Positions 1-9,500 of a stretch of 64,000 nucleotides of DNA are shown piece by piece. The position numbers and the translations under genes were made by a program. The stretch comes from JADJXV01 sp046328995 (GTDB lineage Bacteria; Bacteroidota; Ignavibacteria; Kapaibacteriales; UBA961). Each line of letters opens with the position of its first letter. Within the stretch, counting starts at the first letter, position 1. The notes below the pieces were generated by a model that made no database searches, had not been told where the DNA came from, and saw only the letters and a program-made list of their open reading frames with translations. The stretch lies in assembly GCA_046328995.1 (NCBI GenBank), contig JAXLVN010000006.1:62001-126000 (forward strand). The letters are read 5' to 3'.

Positions 1-224
1 TTTTTACGCCGGACACATCGGTCGTGCATGTAGCGGCAGCATGGAAGAAGCCATGCGTCGTACTGTACGCGAATATCACCGACGATTTGATGCTGTGGAC
101 GCCGTACAAGTCGCCGCACAGGGCGCTGACGACGCGGGAGAGTGTGTTATCGGCAATTGGTAGCCGTGAAGTCGTTCAGGCGTTGCAGGAGATGATTGCA
201 GGGAATTTTCCGGGTGAGCGGTAG
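1..224 (+). CDS. glycosyltransferase family 9 (heptosyltransferase-like), 3' end only
   Basis: The reading frame is open from base 3 and ends with TAG at 222-224, so only about 73 C-terminal codons are present and the start lies outside the window. The visible piece contains PDTSVVHVAAA followed by PCVVLYAN, which is the conserved C-terminal nucleotide-sugar binding block of GT9 enzymes (LPS heptosyltransferase type). GT9 enzymes add sugars to lipopolysaccharide or related glycans at the cytoplasmic membrane. It is convergent with the methyltransferase at 312-1010, and a second GT9-like gene lies at 1048-2127, so this end of the window looks like a cell-surface glycan region. The substrate cannot be read from this fragment. 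Confidence 0.75.
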   Translation, partial: FTPDTSVVHVAAAWKKPCVVLYANITDDLMLWTPYKSPHRALTTRESVLSAIGSREVVQALQEMIAGNFPGER

Positions 225-311
225 AATATGTCGATGGTTGGTAATTGTGATGTAGTGTAGATTTGGTGGTAGGGGCGCAATAATCCACCCCACAAGATTA
301 TCAGAAAACTA

Positions 312-1010
312 TTACTTTTTCGCTTGGAAATAATACTGCGCGCCGAGGGGCAAGCCGGCAAGATTTTTCTCAAACTGAAGTAAAAAATTGAGGAATTTCG
401 GGAAAAAGAGGGTAAATCGGCGTTTACGACGGGTGAAACCTGCTTCCTTGAGAATTTTTTCAGTGTAGGCAGGATAGAGAAGAACGGCATCGACATCGAA
501 CGGACACCGGTTGATGGTGCGGACGGTCAGCGGATTATGCGGGTTGTGTTCGAATAAAAACAGCGAACCATTATCCGTAATAATTTCAAGTAATTGCTTG
601 AGTATTCCCACATGATGTTCGTGGGGAATATGATGAAATACATTCGCAATAAAAATCACATCATACTTTTGATGTTTGGGAATTTCGCCACCTTCTTCGA
701 ACGTATCAAATTCTACATTTGGAAGTCCTGCATTATATTTTCGTGCAAGCTTCACCGACTCGACCGACACATCAATTCCCATAATTTTTGCCTTTGGGAA
801 ATAGGACGTCAAAAAAGGTTCGCTTTTCCCAATTCCACAGCCGAAATTCAGAATTTTCAATGGTTTATCCGCATCACCCGAGAGCACGAGCTGACGGTGA
901 ATTTCCTTGACTTTATATTCATCAAAATAGGACGGTTCATAGCCGGAGGGCTTGACATTTTCGGCGTGCATGTGCTCATATTCGAGAGCGTAGCGGTCAA
1001 ATTCGGTCAT
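312..1010 (-). CDS. class I SAM-dependent methyltransferase
   Basis: A 232-residue protein with a Rossmann-type methyltransferase core. The SAM-binding motif I reads ILNFGCGIGKS near residues 53-63, followed by an acidic residue at the end of strand 2 (GIDVS) and YDVIFIANVFHHI as motif post-II/IV around residues 115-130. This pattern fits the Methyltransf_11/25 type families that act on small molecules or glycans. The first position of motif I is N where many family members have D. It lies 37 bases downstream of the Cys-rich GT9 gene on the same strand, so the two are probably co-transcribed and it may methylate a sugar or lipid made by that pathway. The substrate is not identifiable. Confidence 0.8.
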   Translation of the reverse strand: MTEFDRYALEYEHMHAENVKPSGYEPSYFDEYKVKEIHRQLVLSGDADKPLKILNFGCGIGKSEPFLTSYFPKAKIMGIDVSVESVKLARKYNAGLPNVEFDTFEEGGEIPKHQKYDVIFIANVFHHIPHEHHVGILKQLLEIITDNGSLFLFEHNPHNPLTVRTINRCPFDVDAVLLYPAYTEKILKEAGFTRRKRRFTLFFPKFLNFLLQFEKNLAGLPLGAQYYFQAKK

Positions 1011-1047
1011 AGTTGGAGAGCAGGTAATTCGTTAGAATTGTTTACAA

Positions 1048-2127
1048 TTAGGAGTGTGTGCTCATGGCAGTCTGCCGCACGGTAGCTTCATAAATTTGCT
1101 CAACGGACAAATATTCCATGCAGTTATATTTGGGATTGACACATGTTGGTCGGAAATAGCATTCGCATTTTTTCGACGGCTCGACAATTTCCCCGCGGCC
1201 ATAGAGCTCAAATTCATGCGCATTGAAAATATTATTCATCACGACGATGCGTTTGCTGAGGGCGATACCGATATGGAGTCCCATCGTAACGCCGGTGACG
1301 ACCACATCGCATTCATTCATGAGGCCAATGAACTCCGGAAGACTTCTCGGCGGCGGGCAGAGCGCACCTGTTTTGGCTGCAAGTTCTTGATTTTTCTCAT
1401 GTTCTTGTTTTCCGCCGAGCAGTACGGGATAGTATCCATTCTCTTGAAGCTGACGTATCAGTTGTTCCCATCGGGATAATTCCCAAAGGCGCGACACCCA
1501 GCGTTCGCCACATCCGGTATTGAGTCCTACGACGATCTTTCCTTCGGACTCAATCAGTCGTGAGCCGGCGGGAGGTACATCTAAAATATACTCTTCACCG
1601 GCGAAGTCCCAGCCGCATATTTCGAATATTTCCTGAAGGTATGATTTTGTATTTGCTTGACTTAAGTCATCAAAGAGTCCGGTGTAGAATTTATGATCTG
1701 TATCGGTATTCACCGGTGCGGGCTTGCCATGTTTGAGGATAAATCCTTTTTTTTCATCGGCGGACACGACGGTCGCGAGGGCGCATGCCTCGGTGTCTTT
1801 ATCGAGATTAATAAGGATATCAAAATGTGTGGCTTGTAGGGTAATCAATGCTTCGGGAGTGAAGCGGAGGACTTTATCGACGACGGCCGGTACGACTTCC
1901 GGGGTAAGGGTGAGCCACCAGATTGCTGAATCGGGATATTCGCTTTTGAGGCGATAGAGAAGCGGTGTGGTACGAATCACATCACCGACAGCACCGAGCT
2001 TGATGATGAGGATGATACCGGTTTTGGGGTGATAAAATTCACAATCATCACAGTGAACACCGTGTAATTTATGCGGGTTACAAGGTACATCACCACGAAA
2101 ATACGTGCAATCGGAATGAATAATCAT
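1048..2127 (-). CDS. Cys-rich glycosyltransferase family 9 protein
   Basis: A 359-residue GT9/heptosyltransferase-like protein. The N-terminal Rossmann start IILIIKLGAVGDVIRTTPLL (about residues 38-57) and the C-terminal block CDVVVTGVTMGLHIGIA are family hallmarks. Unusual for GT9, it has a cysteine cluster before the fold (C8, C16, C26, C29 in the first 30 residues) and a second one near the end (KCECYFRPTC...NC, about residues 321-338). Together these could bind a metal ion or iron-sulfur cluster. It is upstream of and co-directional with the methyltransferase at 312-1010. I infer a role in cell-surface glycan synthesis, and the donor and acceptor are unknown. Confidence 0.75.
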   Translation of the reverse strand: MIIHSDCTYFRGDVPCNPHKLHGVHCDDCEFYHPKTGIILIIKLGAVGDVIRTTPLLYRLKSEYPDSAIWWLTLTPEVVPAVVDKVLRFTPEALITLQATHFDILINLDKDTEACALATVVSADEKKGFILKHGKPAPVNTDTDHKFYTGLFDDLSQANTKSYLQEIFEICGWDFAGEEYILDVPPAGSRLIESEGKIVVGLNTGCGERWVSRLWELSRWEQLIRQLQENGYYPVLLGGKQEHEKNQELAAKTGALCPPPRSLPEFIGLMNECDVVVTGVTMGLHIGIALSKRIVVMNNIFNAHEFELYGRGEIVEPSKKCECYFRPTCVNPKYNCMEYLSVEQIYEATVRQTAMSTHS

Positions 2128-2179
2128 TATCAGTTTTCAAGAATAAATTCGTAAACGGAGGGTATTCGGGGCGAAGAAG

Positions 2180-2977
2180 TTAGAATTTATATTGGACCAT
2201 CATGGTAAAGCTTAAATTCCCTAAAATTCGCTCCACTCTATCAAAGTCTTCCGAGACTGTCGGTGTCAGCAATTGCCCCCGTGAGCCTGAGGTATTCGGG
2301 TTAAAGAGGTTAATTGATGAATAGCCCGCACACATATTGATCGTCACCGGCGGCGAGAGCTCTCCCTCGACCCCAAGACGCAGGCCCATGCCAAGGCGAC
2401 TTACCGATTCTTTGGTTGTAAATTCTTCTTCATCGACTTTAAAAGGCTTAAAGTTAGTATAGACAATGGTTTTATGAAAGGTGCCGGAAACGAACGTATT
2501 CCGAATATCGATGCCGGCGTATGCTTTTGCCTTGGCAAGCGGGAGATTGGCGTAGGCATATTCAAATCCGAGGACAGCGGCTGGAACATTTACCGTGTGT
2601 TTTGCATAGAAGCTAAACCCTGATGCTTCAATACGTTGCTGTCCTACAAGCACCATATAATCGAATCCGGCTACGACCCGAAATGTACGTTCAGGATCAA
2701 GAATGAATGTAGCGCGGAAGGCCAAGCCGGGGTGTGAACCGCTGAATCCGCCACCGATTGACCGTATAGTATCTTTCGGATAAATAAGATCTCTGGCAGG
2801 GTTATCTCCGTTCAGATAAAATGTCGTAAGTCCCGCGCCTATTTCTACTTCCGGGAAGATAAATGGTGTTTTGGCTTTTGGTGAAACAATTCTCGTCGTT
2901 TGCGCGGTCATTGTAGTGGCTGCGTGGCCGACAAGCAAGAGTACTACTATTGCGAGTAATTTAACCATAATATTCAT
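2180..2977 (-). CDS. secreted outer-membrane beta-barrel-like protein, unknown function
   Basis: A 265-residue protein that I do not recognise as a named family. The first about 25 residues form a signal peptide (hydrophobic LLAIVVLLLVGHAATT ending near TAQ). The rest alternates polar and hydrophobic residues with many aromatic and glycine positions, and the chain ends in MMVQYKF with a C-terminal phenylalanine, as outer-membrane barrels do. Length and composition suit an 8- to 10-strand barrel (PF13568-like 'outer membrane beta-barrel' class). It follows the GT2 gene on the same strand with a 22-base gap and could be co-transcribed. An alternative start is the Met at codon 4. Confidence 0.55.
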   Translation of the reverse strand: MNIMVKLLAIVVLLLVGHAATTMTAQTTRIVSPKAKTPFIFPEVEIGAGLTTFYLNGDNPARDLIYPKDTIRSIGGGFSGSHPGLAFRATFILDPERTFRVVAGFDYMVLVGQQRIEASGFSFYAKHTVNVPAAVLGFEYAYANLPLAKAKAYAGIDIRNTFVSGTFHKTIVYTNFKPFKVDEEEFTTKESVSRLGMGLRLGVEGELSPPVTINMCAGYSSINLFNPNTSGSRGQLLTPTVSEDFDRVERILGNLSFTMMVQYKF

Positions 2978-2999
2978 TACATATTTGTTTTATAACTTA

Positions 3000-4214
3000 T
3001 TACAAGCGCTCACGCACACTGTATTCGACATTTTTCTGGAAATTTTTCACAAGGAGCTCACCGATCAGGCCGAAGCAAATCAGCTGCACGCCCACGATAA
3101 TCAGTGCTACTCCAAAGAGTGCAAGCGGGCGATTACTCAGGGAGGTTTTGCCCATAGCCCATTCAAAGGTAAGATACAAATCGGTACAAAATCCCACCAA
3201 AGAGAGTAAAGTACCTGCGGTACCAAATAAGTGGAGCGGGCGCTTAACATAGCGTGTCGTAAACAGCACCGTCAGCAGGTCCAAAAATCCTTTAAAAAAT
3301 CGGCTAAACCCAAATTTCGACTTTCCGAACCGTCGAGCATGATGTGTCACCGGGATTTCAGTGACCCGAAAGCCGTCCCAATGTGCAAGTGCGGGAAGGT
3401 AACGGTGCATTTCTCCATAGACTTGAAGCGTTTTGACGACTTCTTTTCGATATCCTTTCAGGCCGCAGTTAAAATCATGCAGCTTAATACCGCTGGCTTT
3501 GGAGGTCACAAAATTAAAGAATCGCGACGGAACAGTTTTGTGAAACGGGTCGTAGCGTTTTTTCTTCCATCCGGAGACCAAGTCATATCCTTCGCGGAGC
3601 TTATCGATTAAATGTGGTATTTCTGCCGGATCATCCTGCAGATCTGCGTCCATGGTAATAACGACTTCGCCCTTTGCTTCTGCGAATCCCACGGCAAGTG
3701 CAGCAGATTTCCCGTAATTTCGACGGAATCGTATCGCATGAAAGCGGCTATCCTTACGATTAAGCTCGCGGATAACCTGAAATGACCCGTCGGTCGAGCC
3801 ATCATCAATAAAAATCACTTCGTATTTTTCCTTGGCTGCAACAGCGAGTATTTTTTGTAATTGGGCAGCAAGCTCGGGCAGAGATTCCTCTTCATTGAGC
3901 AATGGAATCACCACCGAGACATTCACCTGAGATGGATGATGCCGCCCTGAATTTTGCTGAGGAGCAGGATGATTTTTATCGGATTGGGATGAGGAAGAAG
4001 CATGCTTTGGCTGTGGATGACGTGGCACCGAAGGCACAGATGTAGGGCGCTCTTGTGAGCGTTTTGTATCCTCAGATTGAGCTGTCATATCGTGTTGTGA
4101 GGAATCTTTTCCCCCGGAAGACGGTGGATTGCTGCTCCGGCGACGGCGGTCAAAACCCCGCTGATTCTGGCGGTGTGGAGGGCGGGTATGTTGTTTATTT
4201 TCTTCTTCTGCCAC
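3000..4214 (-). CDS. family 2 glycosyltransferase with two C-terminal membrane helices (DPM1/GtrB type)
   Basis: A 404-residue protein. The catalytic GT-A domain begins near residue 100 with VSVVIPLLNEEESLPEL and contains VIFIDDGSTDGS and the metal-binding VITMDADLQDDP. Two hydrophobic segments near residues 320-345 and 360-385 match the membrane anchors of polyprenyl-phosphate glycosyltransferases such as GtrB/ArnC. These transfer a sugar to a lipid carrier at the inner membrane. The roughly 95 N-terminal residues are low-complexity, rich in S, P, Q, H and R, and are absent from typical relatives. I chose the GTG at 4214 because GGGGAG lies 8 bases before it. An upstream TTG at 4235 would place the ribosome site inside the gene. 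Confidence 0.8.
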   Translation of the reverse strand: MAEEENKQHTRPPHRQNQRGFDRRRRSSNPPSSGGKDSSQHDMTAQSEDTKRSQERPTSVPSVPRHPQPKHASSSSQSDKNHPAPQQNSGRHHPSQVNVSVVIPLLNEEESLPELAAQLQKILAVAAKEKYEVIFIDDGSTDGSFQVIRELNRKDSRFHAIRFRRNYGKSAALAVGFAEAKGEVVITMDADLQDDPAEIPHLIDKLREGYDLVSGWKKKRYDPFHKTVPSRFFNFVTSKASGIKLHDFNCGLKGYRKEVVKTLQVYGEMHRYLPALAHWDGFRVTEIPVTHHARRFGKSKFGFSRFFKGFLDLLTVLFTTRYVKRPLHLFGTAGTLLSLVGFCTDLYLTFEWAMGKTSLSNRPLALFGVALIIVGVQLICFGLIGELLVKNFQKNVEYSVRERL

Positions 4215-4309
4215 TGCGGGTACTCCCCTTTTCAATGTTTAATATTCAATAAACGGCGGCCTATGACCGCTTTTGACCATACAAAATAGCAGTTCAAATT
4301 CTAACAATC

Positions 4310-4350
4310 AAAGAAAAAACAAAACGGCTGAATTTTTCCAGCCGTTTTGT
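4310..4350 (-). terminator. Rho-independent terminator of the sigma factor gene
   Basis: A perfect 12-bp stem, ACAAAACGGCTG paired with CAGCCGTTTTGT (4319-4330 and 4339-4350), with an 8-base loop. On the minus strand it is followed by a T-rich run (GTTTTTTCTTTG). It lies 15 bases beyond the sigma factor stop and before the GT2 gene. Confidence 0.85.
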
Positions 4351-4364
4351 TCATTGTTATCGAC

Positions 4365-5225
4365 TTACCCTAAATACGAACGAAGTGATTTCGAACGTGA
4401 TGCATGACGTAATCGTCGGATGGCTTTTTCTTTAATCTGGCGAACACGTTCGCGAGTAAGATTAAATTTTTCACCGATTTCCTCGAGCGTTAAGCATACA
4501 CCGTCGAGACCAAAATACAGCTTAATTACCTCAGCTTCACGCAGAGAAAGGGTGTTTAATACTTGCTGGACTTCTACACGGAGTGATTCTCGCATTAATT
4601 CCGAATCCGGGGGCGGCTGCATATCGTTGGGCAAAATATCGAGCAGGCGATTATCTTCACCTTGTACAAACGGTGCATCGACCGAAAGGTGCCGTCCGGA
4701 TATTTTTATGGTTTCCGCAATTTCCGATACACTCATATCGAGCTGCTCGGCAAGCTCTGAGGCAGTCGGCTCACGCTCGAATGCCTGCTCCAACTCGCTG
4801 AATTTTTTGCCGATTTTATTGAGTGCACCGACGCGATTAAGTGGGAGGCGCACAATTCTCGATTGCTCGGCCAGTGCCTGCAGAATAGATTGGCGAATCC
4901 ACCACACAGCATAGGAAATAAATTTAAATCCACGCGTTTCATCAAAACGTTTTGCAGCCTTAATAAGCCCAAGATTCCCCTCGTTAATTAAATCTCCGAG
5001 TGAAAGGCCTTGATTTTGATACTGCTTGGCAACGCTTACCACAAATCGAAGATTCGCTTTTACCAGCCGCTCGAGTCCACGCTCACCATCCCAACCTCCG
5101 CGTTTGATAGCACGCGCCAAATCTATTTCGTCGTTCGGCCCGAGCAGTTCCACACGGCCAATTTCCTGTAAATACTTATCTAATGATTGACTTTCCCGAT
5201 TTGTATATTGTTTGGTAATTCTCAT
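4365..5225 (-). CDS. rpoD: primary RNA polymerase sigma factor (RpoD/SigA, Bacteroidetes type)
   Basis: A 286-residue sigma-70 factor. The N-terminus QSLDKYLQEIGRVELL is region 1.2, GDLINEGNLGLIKAAKRFDE and FISYAVWWIRQSI are region 2, and EREPTASELAEQL starts region 3. The C-terminal LTLEEIGEKFNLTRERVRQI (about residues 245-264) is the region 4 helix-turn-helix for the upstream promoter element. It lacks the long region 1.1 and the non-conserved insert of proteobacterial RpoD, which is normal for the 280-290 residue primary factors of Bacteroidetes. A strong GGAGG precedes the ATG. The TTG-N19/20-TAnnTTTG promoters in this window fit such a factor. It has its own terminator and stands as a single gene. 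Confidence 0.93.
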   Translation of the reverse strand: MRITKQYTNRESQSLDKYLQEIGRVELLGPNDEIDLARAIKRGGWDGERGLERLVKANLRFVVSVAKQYQNQGLSLGDLINEGNLGLIKAAKRFDETRGFKFISYAVWWIRQSILQALAEQSRIVRLPLNRVGALNKIGKKFSELEQAFEREPTASELAEQLDMSVSEIAETIKISGRHLSVDAPFVQGEDNRLLDILPNDMQPPPDSELMRESLRVEVQQVLNTLSLREAEVIKLYFGLDGVCLTLEEIGEKFNLTRERVRQIKEKAIRRLRHASRSKSLRSYLG

Positions 5226-5278
5226 GCCAAACTGTCCTCCGAGTGATACATTTTTCCCGTTTTTGGGCGGGTATTATA

Positions 5279-5305
5279 AAATAAAAGAGCTCGCATGACG
5301 AGCTC
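5279..5305 (-). terminator. likely terminator downstream of porV
   Basis: GAGCTCG and CGAGCTC form a perfect 7-bp hairpin at 5287-5305 with a CATGA loop. On the minus strand it is followed by TTTTATTTTATAA. It lies about 115 bases after the porV stop and before rpoD. Confidence 0.6.
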
Positions 5306-5419
5306 ACTGCATTTCTATTGTGCTATTGCCGCTAATCTGCAAATAAAATGGGAGTGGAATGCCTGATTTGTAGCATTGCTCACCCCCAATATCATATTTT
5401 TTCAGCTAGTACGACGCAT

Positions 5420-6496
5420 TTATTTACCGCTATTTGCCCAGTCAATGACCATTGAGAACCGCATAGTATTGCCAAGCGGGTGATTAGCTTCAAAGGTATT
5501 AATAAAGCTAAAATCGAGATTAAACATATCATAGCGGACGCCTGCACCAAAGGTCATGAACTGGCGATTACCGGAATTCGCAGGTTCGGTAAAATACCCT
5601 GCTCTGAGTGCAACAATTTTTTCATACCAATATTCCATACCTGCCGATAAATCGACTCCGCCTTTTTCCCATGCGGTGACGAATGATTTTGGAATAGGGT
5701 CCGATGCTTGATTATCACGGCGTACGAGCAGCTTGGACATATCAAATGCAATAGTTAGGTCATTAAATTCATCACGAACTAAGTTGATTGCAGTGCCAAG
5801 GCGAAAGGTCGTCGGCAATGGATCTGATTCCTGAGCATAGGTTACTTTTGGACCGACGTTTTGAAGGTTGGTACCCAGCGAGAACTTATCATTTAAATCA
5901 ATATCGAAGATTTCGAGTTTAGCGGGCTTCCACAAGACTCCCAAGTCAAAGCTACCACTTACACCCGTTCCTGAGCTTCCGGAAACGGTATTAATCGGCG
6001 CCAAGTTCGACTGAATATACCGTAATTGAATCCCGGCTCCGATATCGTCGGCAATCATTGTGCCATACGATACTCCTAAGGAGAATTCATTTGAACGGAA
6101 TTTTCCTCCCGGCTTACCGTCATCAAAGGTACGTTGGAATTCACCTAAATTCATGAGAATAAAATTAACTCCCACCATACCGTCGAGTGCATCGACATAC
6201 TGGACATATCCACCGTAGCTGTAAAACAAATCTGCATTGAACTGTGGCAACCAACGTGAAAAGTTCAGTGATACTTGCCGCGAATTTTGGAAGCCCAATC
6301 CACCCGGATTCCATGCCATCGCATTGACATTGTCGGCAATTGCTGTCCCTACTTCTCCCATTCCTCCCGCACGTGCATCAGCTGAAATAAGCAAGAACGG
6401 AACAGCCGATGTACCACCTTGAGCATGAACATCAAAAGTGGTAAGCAACATTGTCATCGCTACCAATAGCGGACTTGCTACAAAAAAATGTTTCAT
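5420..6496 (-). CDS. porV: PorV/PorQ-family type IX secretion outer-membrane protein
   Basis: A 358-residue outer-membrane protein with a signal peptide (about residues 1-25, ending VHAQG). The block FLLISADARAGGMGEVGTAIADN and the following MAWNPGGLG are characteristic of the PorV/PorQ family (a FadL-like 14-strand barrel). In Porphyromonas, PorV carries cargo from the translocon to the PorU sortase complex, while PorQ works with PorZ. The gene lies 34 bases after porU on the same strand, which favours PorV over PorQ. AAGGG sits 10 bases before the ATG. No other translocon genes (sov, porK-N) occur in the window. Confidence 0.85.
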   Translation of the reverse strand: MKHFFVASPLLVAMTMLLTTFDVHAQGGTSAVPFLLISADARAGGMGEVGTAIADNVNAMAWNPGGLGFQNSRQVSLNFSRWLPQFNADLFYSYGGYVQYVDALDGMVGVNFILMNLGEFQRTFDDGKPGGKFRSNEFSLGVSYGTMIADDIGAGIQLRYIQSNLAPINTVSGSSGTGVSGSFDLGVLWKPAKLEIFDIDLNDKFSLGTNLQNVGPKVTYAQESDPLPTTFRLGTAINLVRDEFNDLTIAFDMSKLLVRRDNQASDPIPKSFVTAWEKGGVDLSAGMEYWYEKIVALRAGYFTEPANSGNRQFMTFGAGVRYDMFNLDFSFINTFEANHPLGNTMRFSMVIDWANSGK

Positions 6497-6530
6497 TATA
6501 TAGCCCTTCTGAAAATTAAAATTACGTTTA

Positions 6531-9500
6531 TTACCTTGCTACTACGATGCTTCCATAGACCTTTTCAGCATCACCGTTGGACGCCCGTACATCTATTGAA
6601 TATAAGTACGTACCTTGCGCGACTCGTGCACCATCACTGTCCATACCATCCCAGACAATGGCAGCGGTGTGAAGACCTTCAATGTTTTTAGTAATTGACC
6701 GGACCAAGCTTCCATCCATTGCAAAAATATGAATTTCTACCGTAAATGGCAGAGATTGATTATGTTGGAATGAAATAGTCGTACCGGCTGATGTTGGATT
6801 GGGATAACACATCACATTATCGGTAATAATTGTGTTATCCGTCGTCGCCACACGGAAATTCGTCCGTGTTTCGGAATAATTATTCAAGACATCCCATGCT
6901 CTGGCTCGTGCCGTATGCCCACCTGGCGCAAGATCAAATATCTGCTTTTGTGCAGTACCTTTACGAGAATCATCGAGCGAAGTCTCGAAGCTCGGTGTAA
7001 GATCTACGGGTGTAGGATTGTCATCAAACCATACTTCGATTTTGTGACCGATACTCGAACCGGTCGTATTAATCCCTGTATCATCAAATAAATCCACCAA
7101 AAGCAAAGGCGATTTTCGTACCAAATTTCCGGGCTGAAAACTGCGGTCATCCATATATATTGAAATCTCGGGGCCCGTTTTGTCTGTACCTGTACCGGAT
7201 ACGATCCCGCCTACTTTAAACGCACGAGAGCTGCCTTTTGCAGTGCGGGTATCAGAGAAAGCGTAGGCAAAAAGACGTCCCTGCTCATTGGTAAAGCTTA
7301 AATCCTTCGGCATGACGAACGATGCTTCAAATTTCCCCTGCGACACCCGATAAGAGCTGCGATTAAGAGTTCCGCCAAATTCCAGGATATTATGCGTCAC
7401 AAAATCCGCCGGATCCACGACCGCAGCTTTGACGTCACTATCTGTCATCGTCAGTAATGCTTTGCCATTAAAAGATGTGTCAATTTCTCCTCCGTTACGC
7501 GGGAGGATAGAGCCGTTAATCTTGACCGTCGAAAGGGCTTTCAAAAGCGGCATCAAATCGACGCTGTCGGTGACGTTTTGATCGTTGATTGCATCAATGC
7601 GGACAATATTCTCCGGCATAACTAACCGCATCGTCGGATCACCGAGCAAGAAGTATTTTTCATCATTTGCACTTGTGTGGAACTGCTTGATATTATACAT
7701 CATATCACCCAATCGTGGATATCTGCCGTCCGGCTGCCGAGTGAACATTGCCGTATAAAAATCCTGGCTAATTACTTCATTTTCTCCAGGAAATACCGGC
7801 CGGGCTGCAGCAAAAATGCCGATCGCGCCTCCAATTTTACTGAAAACCAGTTCCTCTGCAGCACTTTGCTGGTCACCGTTGTCAAAACGTGCGAAATCGC
7901 ATGTGGCTGCTGTGAGGAAAAACAACTTATTGATGTTAGTCATCAATGGTATTGTCGTCTCACGTTCAAATATCAACTCATGAGCCCAAACCCGCGGACT
8001 ACCGTGGCCGACCCAGTTCAGCAATAGCGTTCCGCTGTTGACTTCATTGAGAAGCTGTGCCGTCACACCGGGTTTTCTGCGTCCTTTCGGTATATTTTCC
8101 GTGGGGAATTCCGCCATGTAAATTTTACTCTGAAAGAAATCCTGTGGTATGAATTCTCTCGATATTTTTTCCGAGCCGCTGGTATGCAATGTCCCATCAT
8201 CACCGTGCGTTGTCAGGCCGTCATCTGCGACAAGCGTAATCCGCGACTGCCAATCACCGATTTCTTTATTTGCTTCATAGTGTTTGATTTTCTCAACCAT
8301 CGACAGACCGGCTTCGGGCGATGGTACCGTAAGGCGACCAATAGCCATATCGACTTTATAATCATTACCAACAACCCTCACAAAATAGTCATCACTTGTA
8401 AAGGTACTGGTCTCGTCAAATGTCCCTTCACTAAAATCGGACTCATAGGGCGGCACTAAATTCTTCGTTTGTGTTTGATTGTTTTTATAATCATAATGAC
8501 CATCCCCCCATAAAAGTACATATTTTGGCTTGTTCGTCCAGTGAGTATAGGCATATCCGAGAAAGTCGCGAATCGCCGTAACATCGGGCATCCCCCCGGC
8601 GAACTCATTATAGATTTGTTCGGTCGTGACCACACTGACCGTCAGCTCTTTCTGTGATTCTCGGTATTCTTTAAATTGAAGTGCTGATTCCAGTAAGCTT
8701 GGATGAGTGACGACTATGACATCAGAATTGGCGTAATTTGTTCGTAAATCTGCGACATCGGCGGTTTCAATTCGTGGCGTATTGACCTGCGAGGAAAGAT
8801 AAAATCGTTTGGGAGCAGTAGAAGGGAGTTCGCTCCGCAGAACAAACATTCCCCCCGTTGACGAGAAGTTTTTCAGCATTTTGGGCGATGAACGATCCGT
8901 CACATCGAATCCAAAAATTTCTCCGGAAAATCCGTTAATAGAATATTCCGTACCACCGGAGAGCCCGTTATCAGTGTAAAATTCAATTGCATTATTCCGC
9001 GCTACACATTCCTGCGGATAATGGATTTCAAACCAATTCATCAGCCCTGCAGCACTTGTACTGCCGTTGTCTGCGGCGTATGCAAACTTGAGTACACTCC
9101 TGCCGTCACCGGCGATTGCACTGGCCGGCAACGTCCCGTTTCCCGACAGCGCATAAGCATCATAATAATTGATACTACCACCACCTAAGCCGGGTAAGCG
9201 GATTTTACCAACCGGTGTTCCATTCTCGGATATGGTAAACGTTCCGTCGGTCGGTGACCGGTGTGCAACCGAGTAACGATAGTATATAGTACCGTTCCGC
9301 GATAGGTTAGGCAGCGGAGTCGTAAACACTTGGGGGAGGGCATTATCTACCGAGCGGCCGAACCAAGTACGTCCTGAGCCGGCAGCGAACGCATTGACGA
9401 CTTCTTCTTCATTAAAGACACGTGCCGTACAGCTTGTCGGACGATTGATAATCGTACTCGGTGCATCGGCTTCCACAGCCCTGGCGCCAGCCGAGCCGCC

